The notes: generated by a model from the sequence alone, not told the origin. A DNA stretch of 64,000 nt from an uncultured Flavobacterium sp. (GCF_943913405.1 NZ_CALTYA010000003.1:62001-126000); one strand, 5' to 3'; counted from the first letter of the stretch, positions 53,184 through 62,474 are shown. Numbers and translations: made by a program.

Positions 53184-53224
53184 CATATATATTTAGGAAC
53201 AAAAAGAAAACAAAATTCAAAATC

Positions 53225-54184
53225 ATGATTAAAAGAGTTTCACTCGGATTATTAGCCCTTGCCTTGACCACATCTTGCGTGTCGTCAAAAGTCTACAAGG
53301 ATTTAGAGAATAAATATGCCAACTTAAAAAAGGAAAACAGAAGTCTTTCTGATGAAAATGGCGATTTGACAAAAGCCAAAAATCAATTAGATACTGAAAG
53401 CAAAGACTTGAAGTCGCAGTTGGATAAATTGAAAGCAGAAAGAGATAAACTTGCTGCTGATTATGCTGCTGCAAACGCCAATTTGAATACGCTGAAATCG
53501 TCTTATAACGCTTTAGAGAAAAATAGCGGCGATGCTTTAGATACAAATATGAAGAAAAACCGCGAATTGTTGGCGCAGCTAGAAGCAAAAGAAAAAGCTT
53601 TGGCGGCTGAACAAGAACGTTTGAACAAATTACAATCGGAACTAAAAGAGCGTTCTTCAAGAGTGGACGAGTTGGAAGGAATGATCGCAGCGAAAGAAGC
53701 GAGCATGAAAAAGCTGAAAGAAACACTTTCAAAAGCATTAAATAGTTTTGAAGGAAAAGGACTTACGGTGGAACAAAAAAACGGGAAAGTATATGTTTCT
53801 ATGGAAAACAAACTGCTTTTCGGTTCAGGATCTTGGGCTGTTGGAACTGAAGGAAAACGTGCGGTTGTGGAAGTTGGAAAAGTGTTGGGTGTAAATCCAG
53901 ATATTTCAGTTTTGATCGAAGGACATACTGACAACGTGCCTTATGGAGGAACGGGACAAATCGTCGACAACTGGGATCTATCTACAAAACGTGCGACAGC
54001 AATCGTAAATATCTTAGGAGAAAATAAGGCAATTGATAAAAAGAATTTGACAGCGGCAGGACGTGGCGAATTTGCACCGTTGGTTGGAAATGACACAGCG
54101 GAAGGAAAAGCAAAAAACAGAAGAATCGAGATTATCTTGACTCCGAAATTAGATGAGATTTCTAAAATGCTGAATGATTTGTAA
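53225..54184 (+). CDS. OmpA-family lipoprotein with coiled-coil spacer
   Basis: 319 aa. Signal with a lipobox-like TTSC (Cys18). A long coiled coil (~28-170; heptads rich in Lys, Glu, Leu) leads to the C-terminal OmpA domain (~190-310; LLFGSGSWAV, then IEGHTDNVPYG and AGRGEFAPL), which binds peptidoglycan. It should bridge the outer membrane and the cell wall across the periplasm, in the manner of Pal-like proteins with a long stalk. Single gene ending at a bidirectional terminator. Confidence 0.93.
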   Translation: MIKRVSLGLLALALTTSCVSSKVYKDLENKYANLKKENRSLSDENGDLTKAKNQLDTESKDLKSQLDKLKAERDKLAADYAAANANLNTLKSSYNALEKNSGDALDTNMKKNRELLAQLEAKEKALAAEQERLNKLQSELKERSSRVDELEGMIAAKEASMKKLKETLSKALNSFEGKGLTVEQKNGKVYVSMENKLLFGSGSWAVGTEGKRAVVEVGKVLGVNPDISVLIEGHTDNVPYGGTGQIVDNWDLSTKRATAIVNILGENKAIDKKNLTAAGRGEFAPLVGNDTAEGKAKNRRIEIILTPKLDEISKMLNDL

Positions 54185-54236
54185 AATAAATGCTAAGATT
54201 TTTAGGTGCTGTGGCGCAGAGAAATTTGAAGTAAAT

Positions 54237-54276
54237 AAAAAAAGGCTCAGAGTAATTGTCGCTCTGAGCCTTTTTT
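54237..54276. terminator. Bidirectional terminator
   Basis: AAAAAAAGGCTCAGAG / CTCTGAGCCTTTTTT arms of about 15 bp, 9-nt loop, between convergent OmpA lipoprotein (+) and dehydrogenase-like gene (-). Confidence 0.93.
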
Positions 54277-54291
54277 GTTTAAAAATTGAAA

Positions 54292-55653
54292 CTATTTTAT
54301 ATCTAATTTAGAAGTAAAAATTTTCCCTGAAACATCTTGCAATTTTACTATGTAAAGTCCTGTTTGTAGAGAACTTACGTCGATAACATGTTGATTTGTG
54401 CTTTCCAGAGGCTGTTGCAGTAAAATTTTCCCAGACAAATCAACTACAGAAAATTGTGACAAAGTCAGATTATTTGTGCTAGAAATTTCTACTCTTTCTC
54501 CAGCCGGATTTGGATACATTTTGAATCCGTTTACCGCAAAATCATTCGTGCTTAGAGAAGAATCAATTACTTTGTAAATATTTCCTGAGCTTGAAGCAAT
54601 AAACAATTCGCCAGTTAGATTTTGTCCAAAAGTCGTAAAATTATTTGATCCCGTAAAAGTAGCTGAATAAGTAATTGTTCCTGATGAATTTATACGGCCA
54701 ATTCTATTTCTGCAGTAATCGGCGAAAAAATAATTGCCGATAAAATTTGGGTAAGCGCTTCCTGCGTAAAAATAACCTCCCGTAATTGAGCATCCGTCAG
54801 AATGCGTGTATTGCGAAATCGGAAAAATCATCGTGTTCATCGCACCGCAGCCTGCCGTGTTGTATGGGCTATTTCCTTCATAACATCTCCAGCCATAATT
54901 CAATCCGGCGCTTGTTGACGGCTGTTTGTTGATTTCTTCAATTTGGTTTTGCCCGACATCTGCAATCCATAGAAATCCGTTTTGGTCAAACGAAAATTTC
55001 CAAGGATTTCTGAGTCCGATTGCCCAAATCTCATCTGCTCCAGGCGTTGCTCCCGCATAAGGATTTCCGGCAGGAATTCCATACGGAGAACCTGTATTCA
55101 CATCAATTCTTAACATCTTTCCTAATAATTCATTGATGTTTTGAGCTCTGTTTCCAGTATCTCCTGCACCGCCGCCGTCACCCATTCCTATATATAAGTA
55201 ACCGTCTGGGCCAAAACGTAAAGTTCCGCCATTATGATTTGAAGCTGGTTGGGGAATGGTCATTAAAATCTGCGCACTTGAAGCATTTGCGACATTTGCG
55301 TCAGAGGAAACAGTGTATCTTGCAATCACAGTATTTCCTGCCGTATTCGTATAATTTACATAGAAATAGCCATTTCCTGGATAATCAGGATGAAAAGCAA
55401 GTCCGAGCAATCCTTGTTCGCCGCCACTTGTAATTAGCGATGCAATATTTAAAAAAGGAGTGGTATTTACAGTGCCGTTTGCGTTTACGATTTTGATTCT
55501 TCCGCCTTGTTCCACGACAAAAAGGCGAGTATCTCCAGCGTTCACAATTTCTACGGGACTTGTTAATCCTGTGGCAAAAGATTGGATTGCAACAGTCTGC
55601 GAAAGCATCACATTGCAGGCAAAAAGCATTAAAAGTTGTAATGTAGTTTTCAT
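54292..55653 (-). CDS. PQQ-type sugar dehydrogenase-like T9SS cargo
   Basis: 453 aa. Signal peptide ends MLSQ (~19). Residues ~25-355 are a six-bladed glucose/sorbosone dehydrogenase propeller: GLTSPVEIVNAGDTRLFVVEQGG in part, GLAFHPDYPGNGYFYV, SNHNGGTLRFGPDGYLYIGMGDGG, and IGLRNPWKFSFD. A C-terminal T9SS type A sorting domain (~378-453; MYPNPAGERVEIS, then LYIVKLQDVSG) follows. It is probably exported to the surface or medium and oxidises a sugar alcohol or aldose, if it binds PQQ at all; many such proteins are uncharacterised. Confidence 0.92.
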   Translation of the reverse strand: MKTTLQLLMLFACNVMLSQTVAIQSFATGLTSPVEIVNAGDTRLFVVEQGGRIKIVNANGTVNTTPFLNIASLITSGGEQGLLGLAFHPDYPGNGYFYVNYTNTAGNTVIARYTVSSDANVANASSAQILMTIPQPASNHNGGTLRFGPDGYLYIGMGDGGGAGDTGNRAQNINELLGKMLRIDVNTGSPYGIPAGNPYAGATPGADEIWAIGLRNPWKFSFDQNGFLWIADVGQNQIEEINKQPSTSAGLNYGWRCYEGNSPYNTAGCGAMNTMIFPISQYTHSDGCSITGGYFYAGSAYPNFIGNYFFADYCRNRIGRINSSGTITYSATFTGSNNFTTFGQNLTGELFIASSSGNIYKVIDSSLSTNDFAVNGFKMYPNPAGERVEISSTNNLTLSQFSVVDLSGKILLQQPLESTNQHVIDVSSLQTGLYIVKLQDVSGKIFTSKLDIK

Positions 55654-55792
55654 ATCATAGCATTTTATAGGTTTGGTAAGTAAAGTTATACAATAAAAAT
55701 GAAACTTGCTTATAATGAAATGCTTATATGTTGTAAAAATTTCTTAAAAATGTAATATTTTTGATAAAATTTTAAAGAAAATGAGTAAGTTA

Positions 55793-56272
55793 TTAATTGT
55801 TTTTTGCAACTTCTTTTTCATAAAAAGCATCAACTGAAAGTTGAGGTTGGGTAGAAGCCATGACTGCTAATTGATCGCAGCGTTCGTTCTGCGGATGATT
55901 ATTGTGGCCTTTTATCCACTTAAAATCCACTTTGTGCTGTCTGTAAATAATTAAAAAACGTTTCCACAAATCAGGATTTTTCTTGTCTTTGTAGCCTTTT
56001 TTCTCCCAGCCAAAAACCCAGCCTTTTGAAACAGAATCTACTACATATTTAGAATCAGAAATTACTAAAACGGTTGTTCCTGCGGTTTTCAATTTTTCAA
56101 GGCCGACGATTACGGCCAAAAGTTCCATTCTATTATTTGTAGTCAGTCGAAAACCTTCATAAAATTCTTTTTTATAAGGAGAACCAACTAATTCCATGAC
56201 AACGCCATAACCGCCCGGCCCAGGATTTCCTTTGGCAGCGCCATCTGTGTAAATGTGAACTTGGTGAGGCAT
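55793..56272 (-). CDS. rnhA: Ribonuclease HI
   Basis: 159 aa. Catalytic acidic residues D10 (YTDGAAKGNPG), E50 (NNRMELLA), D73 (ISDSKYV) and D133 (NERCDQLA) are all present, with the basic loop GWEKKGYKDKKNPDLW. It cuts RNA in RNA-DNA hybrids. It is separated from purN by a 112-bp palindromic spacer. Confidence 0.97.
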   Translation of the reverse strand: MPHQVHIYTDGAAKGNPGPGGYGVVMELVGSPYKKEFYEGFRLTTNNRMELLAVIVGLEKLKTAGTTVLVISDSKYVVDSVSKGWVFGWEKKGYKDKKNPDLWKRFLIIYRQHKVDFKWIKGHNNHPQNERCDQLAVMASTQPQLSVDAFYEKEVAKNN

Positions 56273-56382
56273 TTTTTAGACTACTTAGAAGGTTAGATTT
56301 TAGACAGCAGACTTGATCTAGAAGATTGGATTTTTTAGACAAGATAAATCTAAGTTGTCTAAAATCTAAGCAAGTCTAAAAA
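56273..56382. repeat. Long imperfect inverted repeat between purN and rnhA
   Basis: Inner arms 56293-56306 and 56356-56369 (TTAGATTTTAGACA and its complement) are perfect over 14 bp. Outer arms 56273-56282 and 56373-56382 (TTTTTAGACT / AGTCTAAAAA) are perfect over 10 bp. The loop is itself rich in the same TAGA/TCTA words. It spans the whole intergenic gap and ends just downstream of purN. Confidence 0.65.
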
Positions 56383-56384
56383 GT

Positions 56385-56945
56385 CTAATTTATTATTTTT
56401 TCAATGACTTCGGGAAAATGAATATGTTCTAATTCTTGCACTTTTACCGCAATTTCTTCGGCAGTTTGGCAATCATTGACTTCAACTTGCGCTTGAAATA
56501 TCATTGCGCCTTCGTCATAATTTTCATTGACAAAATGAATGGTGATGCCAGAATGGGAGTCTTTATTTTCTAAAACTGTTCTGTGAACGTTCATGCCGTA
56601 CATTCCTTTTCCGCCATATTTTGGAAGAAGTGCAGGATGAATATTGATAATTTTATTTGGATATTCGGCAACGATATCTTCCGGAAATTTCCATAAAAAT
56701 CCTGCCAAGACGATCAAGTCAGGACGAAATTCGTTTGTTTTCTGCAAGACTTTTCCGCTATTTAGTTCTTCTTTTGTGAAAATATAGGTCGGAACTTTAA
56801 GATTTGATGCTTTTTCGAGCACTTTTGCATTCGGATTATTTGAAAAAACGGCCACTACTTCAGCTGTCTTTTTCTCTTGAAAATATTTGATGATATTTTC
56901 AGCGTTAGAACCCGAACCCGACGCAAATAGTATGATTTTTTTCAT
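56385..56945 (-). CDS. purN: Phosphoribosylglycinamide formyltransferase
   Basis: 186 aa from the ATG at 56945 (MKKIILFASGSGSNAENI). The frame is open for 36 more codons, but the family starts here. Substrate and folate residues: GSGSN loop, NIHPALLPKYGGKGMYG with catalytic Asn and His, and the Asp-containing HFVNENYDEGAMI. It transfers a formyl group from 10-formyl-THF to GAR in purine synthesis. Divergent from acpP. Confidence 0.96.
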   Translation of the reverse strand: MKKIILFASGSGSNAENIIKYFQEKKTAEVVAVFSNNPNAKVLEKASNLKVPTYIFTKEELNSGKVLQKTNEFRPDLIVLAGFLWKFPEDIVAEYPNKIINIHPALLPKYGGKGMYGMNVHRTVLENKDSHSGITIHFVNENYDEGAMIFQAQVEVNDCQTAEEIAVKVQELEHIHFPEVIEKIIN

Positions 56946-57082
56946 TAGACCTTCGTTAATTTCACCACAAAAAAAAGAATAATAAATGATAATAAATAAA
57001 TTTTGGAAGCCTTTGTGAAATATTTTTTTTAAATTAGTACTCACATTTATCAACTAAAACGTGGTTTTAAAATAAAGTTTTT

Positions 57083-57090
57083 TATTTTTG
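57083..57090 (+). promoter_or_regulatory. -7 element of acpP
   Basis: TATTTTTG, a full TAnnTTTG match, 31 bp before the acpP ATG. No clear -33. Confidence 0.5.
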
Positions 57091-57120
57091 CCAACAATTA
57101 AATTCAAAAATTAAAAGATT

Positions 57121-57357
57121 ATGTCAGACATTGCATCAAGAGTTAAAGCGATTATCGTAGACAAATTAGGCGTTGACGAAAACGAAGTTGTAACAGAAGC
57201 TAGCTTCACAAATGATTTAGGAGCTGATTCACTAGACACTGTTGAGCTTATTATGGAATTCGAAAAAGAATTTGATATTCAAATTCCAGACGACCAAGCT
57301 GAAAACATTGCTACTGTAGGTCAAGCAATTTCTTACATAGAAGAAGCAAAAAAATAA
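57121..57357 (+). CDS. acpP: Acyl carrier protein
   Basis: 78 aa, acidic four-helix protein. The phosphopantetheine site is Ser37 in DLGADSLDTVEL. It shuttles acyl intermediates through fatty-acid synthesis. It leads the acpP-fabF-rnc cluster; a hairpin behind it may cut transcription partly so that more acpP than fabF is made. Confidence 0.98.
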   Translation: MSDIASRVKAIIVDKLGVDENEVVTEASFTNDLGADSLDTVELIMEFEKEFDIQIPDDQAENIATVGQAISYIEEAKK

Positions 57358-57361
57358 TAAC

Positions 57362-57409
57362 AATAACATCCCGTGCATTCTTTTGAGTTCACGGGAGTTA
57401 TTATTTTTA
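57362..57409 (+). terminator. Terminator or attenuator between acpP and fabF
   Basis: AATAAC-TCCCGTG / CACGGGA-GTTATT arms (one bulged A) with a 14-nt loop, followed by a T-rich tail. Fits partial termination after the highly expressed acpP. Confidence 0.7.
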
Positions 57410-57535
57410 AAAATGAAACATTTGATTGCTTTCAATCATTAAGATACTATTATGCCATACCCCTGTCTCTTTTTTATGACTAAGAAGAAAGCATGGGTAT
57501 TTTTTATATAAATTTATAACTATAAAATTTAAAGT

Positions 57536-58789
57536 ATGAAATTAAGAAGAGTTGTAGTAACAGGTTTAGGTGCCTTGACGCCGATTGGAAATAACGTTCA
57601 AGAATACTGGAACGCTCTGATCAACGGTGTTAGCGGTGCTGCCCCAATAACCTATTTTGATACTACTCATTTCAAAACTAAATTTGCATGCGAGCTGAAA
57701 AACTTTAATGTAGTAGATTTTATAGATAGAAAAGAAGCCCGCAAAATGGACCGTTACGCACAATATGCGATGGTTTCATCTGAAGAGGCAGTTAAAGACG
57801 CAAATTTTGATTTTGACAAATTAGATAAGGATAGAGTTGGAGTTATCTGGGGATCTGGAATTGGAGGTCTTGAAACTTTCCAACAAGAAGTTACCGATTT
57901 TACAAACGGAAACGGTGTCCCAAAATTCAATCCTTTCTTTATTCCAAAAATGATTGCTGATATTGCAGGCGGACATATTTCAATTAAATATGGCTTCAGA
58001 GGACCAAACTTCACGACAGTTTCTGCGTGTGCGTCTTCTACAAATGCAATGATTGATGCTTTCAATTATATTCGATTAAATCACGCTGATGTAATGGTAA
58101 CGGGCGGTTCAGAAGCCGCAGTAACTATTGCAGGAATGGGCGGATTTAACGCAATGCACGCTTTATCTACAAGAAACGATGATCCAAAAACAGCTTCAAG
58201 ACCTATGGATAAAGACCGTGAAGGTTTTGTTCTTGGTGAAGGTGCTGGAGCCTTGATTCTTGAAGAATACGAACATGCGATTGCTCGTGGTGCGACAATT
58301 TATTGTGAAATTGGCGGTGGCGGAATGTCTGCAGACGCGCATCACATTACTGCTCCACATCCAGAAGGTTTGGGCGCGAAAAACGTAATGCAATATTGCT
58401 TGAGAGATGCAGGTTTGAAACCAGAAGATGTTGACGGTGTAAACATGCATGGAACTTCAACACCTCTTGGTGACATTGCAGAGTCAAAAGCGATTCAACA
58501 TGTTTTTGGCGAGCACGCTTATAAATTGAACTTGAATTCTACGAAATCTATGACGGGCCATTTATTAGGCGCTGCCGGAGCTATCGAAACGATTTCTTGT
58601 ATTTTATCAATCAAGTACGGAATTGTTCCTCCAACGATCAACCACTTTACGGATGACGAAAATATTGATTCTAAATTAAACTTTACTTTCAACAAGGCTC
58701 AAAAAAGAGATATGAAAGTAGTGATGAGCAATACTTTTGGTTTTGGCGGACACAATGCTTGTGTTTTGGTTAAAAAATTAGAACTATAA
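57536..58789 (+). CDS. fabF: 3-oxoacyl-ACP synthase II
   Basis: 417 aa, full length. Catalytic C165 (VSACASSTNA), H305 (HGTSTPLGD) and H342 (SMTGHLLGAAG). It elongates acyl-ACP with malonyl-ACP. The 178-bp gap from acpP contains the hairpin noted separately and no further gene. It is 6 bp from rnc. Confidence 0.97.
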   Translation: MKLRRVVVTGLGALTPIGNNVQEYWNALINGVSGAAPITYFDTTHFKTKFACELKNFNVVDFIDRKEARKMDRYAQYAMVSSEEAVKDANFDFDKLDKDRVGVIWGSGIGGLETFQQEVTDFTNGNGVPKFNPFFIPKMIADIAGGHISIKYGFRGPNFTTVSACASSTNAMIDAFNYIRLNHADVMVTGGSEAAVTIAGMGGFNAMHALSTRNDDPKTASRPMDKDREGFVLGEGAGALILEEYEHAIARGATIYCEIGGGGMSADAHHITAPHPEGLGAKNVMQYCLRDAGLKPEDVDGVNMHGTSTPLGDIAESKAIQHVFGEHAYKLNLNSTKSMTGHLLGAAGAIETISCILSIKYGIVPPTINHFTDDENIDSKLNFTFNKAQKRDMKVVMSNTFGFGGHNACVLVKKLEL

Positions 58790-58795
58790 TATTCA

Positions 58796-59536
58796 ATGAG
58801 TATAATCAGAAAAATATTTACAAATTCCCGTTCTCCAGAAGACGGGATTTTTTTTGCTGATGTTCAAAAAATTCTAGGATTTAAGCCCTTAAACCTAGAA
58901 TGTTACCGAAGAGCGTTCACGCATCGTTCTTCAAACAAGCTTGATTCTGACGGAAACGCGGTGAATTATGAACGTTTGGAATTCCTTGGCGACGCCATGC
59001 TGAGTTCTGTAATTGCGGCGCATCTTTTCAATAAAGTTCCGTCTGGCGATGAAGGTTATTTGACTAAAATGCGTTCTAAAATAGTCAGTCGCGAGCATTT
59101 GAATGAATTGGGCCGTGATTTAGATTTGATTCGATTTATTGAGAGCAAAGTTCCGGTACAGCATTTTGGAGAAAATATCCATGGAAATATTTTTGAGGCT
59201 TTGGTCGGCGCTATTTATTTAGATAGAGGTTATTCGTATTGCGAAAAATTTATCCAAAAAAGAGTTATTGCGCCTTATGTAGATATTTCAAAATTGGAAG
59301 GAAAAGTAATCAGTTACAAAAGCCTTTTAATCGAGTGGTGCCAAAAAGAAAAAAGAACTTTTCACTATGACGTTTTTGAAGATAACGGAATCGGCGGCGA
59401 AAGATTATTTGGCGTAAAATTAAGCATCGACAATAAAGTCATTGCAAAAGCAAGGGCAACTTCAAAAAAGAAAGCAGAAGAGAAAGCTTCCCAAAGAGCT
59501 TATTTTGCATTTCAGCAAAAAATTGATAATAAGTAA
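58796..59536 (+). CDS. rnc: Ribonuclease III
   Basis: 246 aa. RNase III domain with the signature NYERLEFLGDAMLSSVI (metal-binding Glu/Asp), a second acidic motif GNIFEALVGAIYLDRG, and a C-terminal double-stranded RNA-binding domain (~170-240; KAKARATSKKKAEEKASQ-like end, read in part). It processes rRNA precursors and other structured RNAs. Downstream of fabF by 6 bp, as in many bacteria. Confidence 0.97.
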   Translation: MSIIRKIFTNSRSPEDGIFFADVQKILGFKPLNLECYRRAFTHRSSNKLDSDGNAVNYERLEFLGDAMLSSVIAAHLFNKVPSGDEGYLTKMRSKIVSREHLNELGRDLDLIRFIESKVPVQHFGENIHGNIFEALVGAIYLDRGYSYCEKFIQKRVIAPYVDISKLEGKVISYKSLLIEWCQKEKRTFHYDVFEDNGIGGERLFGVKLSIDNKVIAKARATSKKKAEEKASQRAYFAFQQKIDNK

Positions 59537-59601
59537 ATGTAAATATCTTAAAACTATATCGTTTTCGTTGATAAATTAACGTTAAGGTACGTATTTTTTA
59601 T

Positions 59602-59639
59602 ATAAGTCGTCAATATTTATAACTATATTTACGACTTAT
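59602..59639. promoter_or_regulatory. Hairpin just upstream of the IPExxxVDY-pyk unit
   Basis: Arms 59602-59616 and 59625-59639 pair over 14 of 15 bases (ATAAGTCGT, one mismatch, AATAT) around an 8-nt loop. It ends 11 bp before the ATG at 59651. A near -7 match, TATATTTA, lies within its right half. It could be an operator or an mRNA control structure. Confidence 0.55.
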
Positions 59640-59650
59640 TTAATTTCAAT

Positions 59651-60139
59651 ATGGGCATCCATAAGTTAAGTCTTGACGAATTTGATGAAGTAGATTACGA
59701 GCTTTTCGCGATACATACTTCATTGGAAGACTTTAGATTGGCTTTCTTCATCAACCAGCAATTACCAATTTTATTGAGTAGAAGTAAAGAGGAAATCGGG
59801 ATTAAAACTCGAGAAGGAGAAGCTATGTTCGCTAAGTTCAGCTTTAACGATGACTCAAAAGATATTTGCTGGAGCTTGATTCAAAATAAAAACGAGATTA
59901 CGATTCACAAAACCAGCCGGGGAAATAATCTTTTCCTGGATAAAGACGTAGAAATCTCAACCAAAGTATATCTTCTTCCAGAGTTGAAAAAAGTAGATTA
60001 TTTTTTGAAAATTGAAAATAACTGCAGCACATTCAATAAAGAGGAAATTTTACAAAAACTAAACAAAATTGACAGGATTACAACAGTTTACGAAGTAATT
60101 CCTGACACTATAAAATCGAAAAACAACTTAATTTTTTAA
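59651..60139 (+). CDS. IPExxxVDY-family protein
   Basis: 162 aa. It contains the family motif as LLPELKKVDYFLKI (~108-121), and an N-terminal YELFAIHTSLEDFRLAFFINQQL stretch, read in part. The family is small, found in Bacteroidota and typically encoded just before pyruvate kinase; its function is unknown. Only 3 bp separate it from pyk, so expression is coupled; a regulator or accessory of pyruvate kinase is a fair guess but unproven. Confidence 0.9.
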   Translation: MGIHKLSLDEFDEVDYELFAIHTSLEDFRLAFFINQQLPILLSRSKEEIGIKTREGEAMFAKFSFNDDSKDICWSLIQNKNEITIHKTSRGNNLFLDKDVEISTKVYLLPELKKVDYFLKIENNCSTFNKEEILQKLNKIDRITTVYEVIPDTIKSKNNLIF

Positions 60140-60142
60140 TAA

Positions 60143-61573
60143 ATGTTGACAAATAAAAAAACGAAAATTGTAGCTACATTAGGCCCCGCTTGCAGCACAA
60201 AACCTGTCCTTAAGGATATGATTGAAGCAGGAGTTAATGTATTTAGAATTAACTTTTCTCACGCAGATTACACCGATGTGAAGGCAAGAATCGACATGAT
60301 TCGCGAACTGAATGAAGAATTTGGGTACAATACTGCAATTCTTGCTGACTTGCAAGGACCAAAATTGCGTGTTGGCGTGATGAAAGAAGACGTAGTGGTT
60401 AGCCCAGGCGACATCATTACTTTCCAGACGGCTGATGATGTTCCAGGAACGGCAGAAAGAGTTTACATGAACTACAAGCAGTTTCCAGCAGATGTGAAGC
60501 CAGGAGAAAAAATCCTTTTGGATGATGGAAAATTAATGTTCGAAGCTTTAGAAACTAACGGCGTTTCAGAAGTAGTTTGTAAAGTCATCCAAGGTGGTCC
60601 TTTGAAATCTAAAAAAGGAGTGAACTTGCCAAATACAAAAGTTTCGCTTCCTGCTTTGACAGAAAAAGATATTCGTGATGCGCTTTTTGCAATCGAAAGC
60701 CAAGTAGATTGGATTGCACTTTCTTTCGTAAGAAATGCAGAAGATTTGATGGAATTGCAAGATTTGATCGCTAAACATTCAAGCTACAAAATTCCAATCA
60801 TTGCTAAAATCGAAAAACCAGAAGGTGTTGAAAATATCGATAAAATCGTAGCTTTCTGCGACGGTTTGATGGTGGCGCGTGGAGATCTTGGTGTTGAAAT
60901 TCCTGCACAAGAAGTTCCGTTGATCCAAAAGAAATTGGTTCAAAGAGCAAAAACAGCTAGAATTCCGGTAATTATCGCTACGCAGATGATGGAAACAATG
61001 ATCACAAGCTTGACGCCAACACGTGCGGAAGTGAATGACGTTGCCAACTCTGTAATGGACGGAGCTGATGCGGTAATGCTTTCAGGAGAAACTTCTGTTG
61101 GAAATTATCCAGTTCAAGTTATCGAAAAAATGACGCAAATCATTGAAGCGGTGGAAGATTCTCCGCTAATTCAAGTACCTCAAAATACGCCACAAGTGAG
61201 AACAAAAAGATTTATCACTAAATCAATTTGTCACCACGCCGCTTTGATGGCAAACGTAATCAAGGCAAAAGCAATCTGTACTTTGACAAACAGCGGTTAT
61301 ACTGCGTTTCAAATTTCAGCTTGGAGACCGTCTTCGCATATTTTGGTTTTTACTTCAAACAAAAGAATCTTGACGCAGTTGAGCCTTCTTTGGGGAGTTA
61401 ATTCTTATTTCTATGACAAATTCGTGAGCACTGACGACACTGTGACTGACGTAAACGAAATTGCAAGAGAAAAAGGATATGTTGAAAAAGGAGATTTCTT
61501 GATCAATCTTGCAGCAATGCCGGTGGTTGACAAAGGAATGGTAAATACTTTGAGAGTTTCTGAAATCGAGTAA
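60143..61573 (+). CDS. pyk: Pyruvate kinase
   Basis: 476 aa, normal length. Starts with KTKIVATLGPACSTKPVL; substrate and K+ region GVNVFRINFSHADY; catalytic region IPIIAKIEKPEGVEN, MVARGDLGVEIP and MMETMITSLTPTRAEVNDVAN, read in part. C-terminal regulatory domain ~345-476. It makes pyruvate and ATP from phosphoenolpyruvate. A terminator follows. Confidence 0.98.
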   Translation: MLTNKKTKIVATLGPACSTKPVLKDMIEAGVNVFRINFSHADYTDVKARIDMIRELNEEFGYNTAILADLQGPKLRVGVMKEDVVVSPGDIITFQTADDVPGTAERVYMNYKQFPADVKPGEKILLDDGKLMFEALETNGVSEVVCKVIQGGPLKSKKGVNLPNTKVSLPALTEKDIRDALFAIESQVDWIALSFVRNAEDLMELQDLIAKHSSYKIPIIAKIEKPEGVENIDKIVAFCDGLMVARGDLGVEIPAQEVPLIQKKLVQRAKTARIPVIIATQMMETMITSLTPTRAEVNDVANSVMDGADAVMLSGETSVGNYPVQVIEKMTQIIEAVEDSPLIQVPQNTPQVRTKRFITKSICHHAALMANVIKAKAICTLTNSGYTAFQISAWRPSSHILVFTSNKRILTQLSLLWGVNSYFYDKFVSTDDTVTDVNEIAREKGYVEKGDFLINLAAMPVVDKGMVNTLRVSEIE

Positions 61574-61592
61574 TCTTGATGATATAAATACT

Positions 61593-61627
61593 AAAAAATC
61601 CGTTGGTTCTGCTGACGGATTTTTTTT
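61593..61627 (+). terminator. Terminator after pyk
   Basis: AAAAATCCGT / ACGGATTTTT stem, 11-nt loop, T run. Confidence 0.88.
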
Positions 61628-61638
61628 ATGGAACAATT

Positions 61639-61671
61639 TTTGGGATAACACCAAAAGAAAAATTATATTTG
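61639..61671 (+). promoter_or_regulatory. Promoter of the Bax-inhibitor-like gene
   Basis: TTTG (61639-61642), 21-bp spacer, TATATTTG (61664-61671); ATG at 61696. Confidence 0.7.
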
Positions 61672-61695
61672 AACAACTTATAAAATAAATGCATT

Positions 61696-62460
61696 ATGAA
61701 TTTTAAATCGAACAATCCATTTTTAGGCAATAAGTCTTTCAGTAAGCCGACAGCACACGCTTACCAAGATTCTACGCTGATAACTTATGACCAAGAAATG
61801 ACGGTTTCAGGAACAATCAACAAAAGTTTCGTGATGCTTTTGCTCCTTTTGGCAACGGCTTCTTTGACTTGGTATATGGCATTTAACGGAACGAATCCGC
61901 TTCCTTTTGCAATTGGCGGTGCAGTTATCGGATTTATTTTAGTGCTGGTTTCTTCATTCAAGCCGCATCTTTCTACTTATTTAGCGCCAGCCTATGCTTT
62001 ATTTGAAGGTTTGTTTATCGGAGGAATTTCCGCAGTTTTTGAAGCAATGTATCCAGGAATCGTAATTCAGGCTGTTGGAGCAACATTTGTAACCTTTTTA
62101 GTTTGCTTTGCATTATATAAATATCAAATCGTAAAAGTTACTGAACAATTCAAGTCGGTTGTCATTGCGGCGACTTTAGCAGTAGCGACTTATTACCTAA
62201 TTTCTTGGCTTTTGGCAATGTTTACAAGCTTTAGAGCGGTTCATTATGACAATTCTTTGATGAGCGTTGGAATCAGCGTTGTAGTAATTATCATTGCGGC
62301 CTTAAACTTGTTTTTAGACTTTGACATGATTGAAAAAGGAGCAAAAAACCGTCTTCCAAAATACATGGAATGGTTTGGAGCAATGGGATTGATGATTACT
62401 TTAGTGTGGTTGTATATCGAATTCTTAAGATTGCTTTCAAAACTTTCAAGCAGAAATTAA
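61696..62460 (+). CDS. Bax inhibitor-1/YccA-family membrane protein
   Basis: 254 aa. A polar N-terminal ~45 residues, then seven membrane segments of the Bax-inhibitor-1-like family (YccA/YetJ/TMBIM); the sequence LAPAYALFEGLFIGGIS resembles the second membrane segment of the YccA type, and the final DFDMIEKGAKNRLPKYMEW carries the conserved acidic residues. Members act as pH-sensitive calcium leak channels or membrane-protease modulators; the role here is unknown. Single-gene transcript. Confidence 0.94.
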   Translation: MNFKSNNPFLGNKSFSKPTAHAYQDSTLITYDQEMTVSGTINKSFVMLLLLLATASLTWYMAFNGTNPLPFAIGGAVIGFILVLVSSFKPHLSTYLAPAYALFEGLFIGGISAVFEAMYPGIVIQAVGATFVTFLVCFALYKYQIVKVTEQFKSVVIAATLAVATYYLISWLLAMFTSFRAVHYDNSLMSVGISVVVIIIAALNLFLDFDMIEKGAKNRLPKYMEWFGAMGLMITLVWLYIEFLRLLSKLSSRN

Positions 62461-62474
62461 TTTTCAATAAAATA

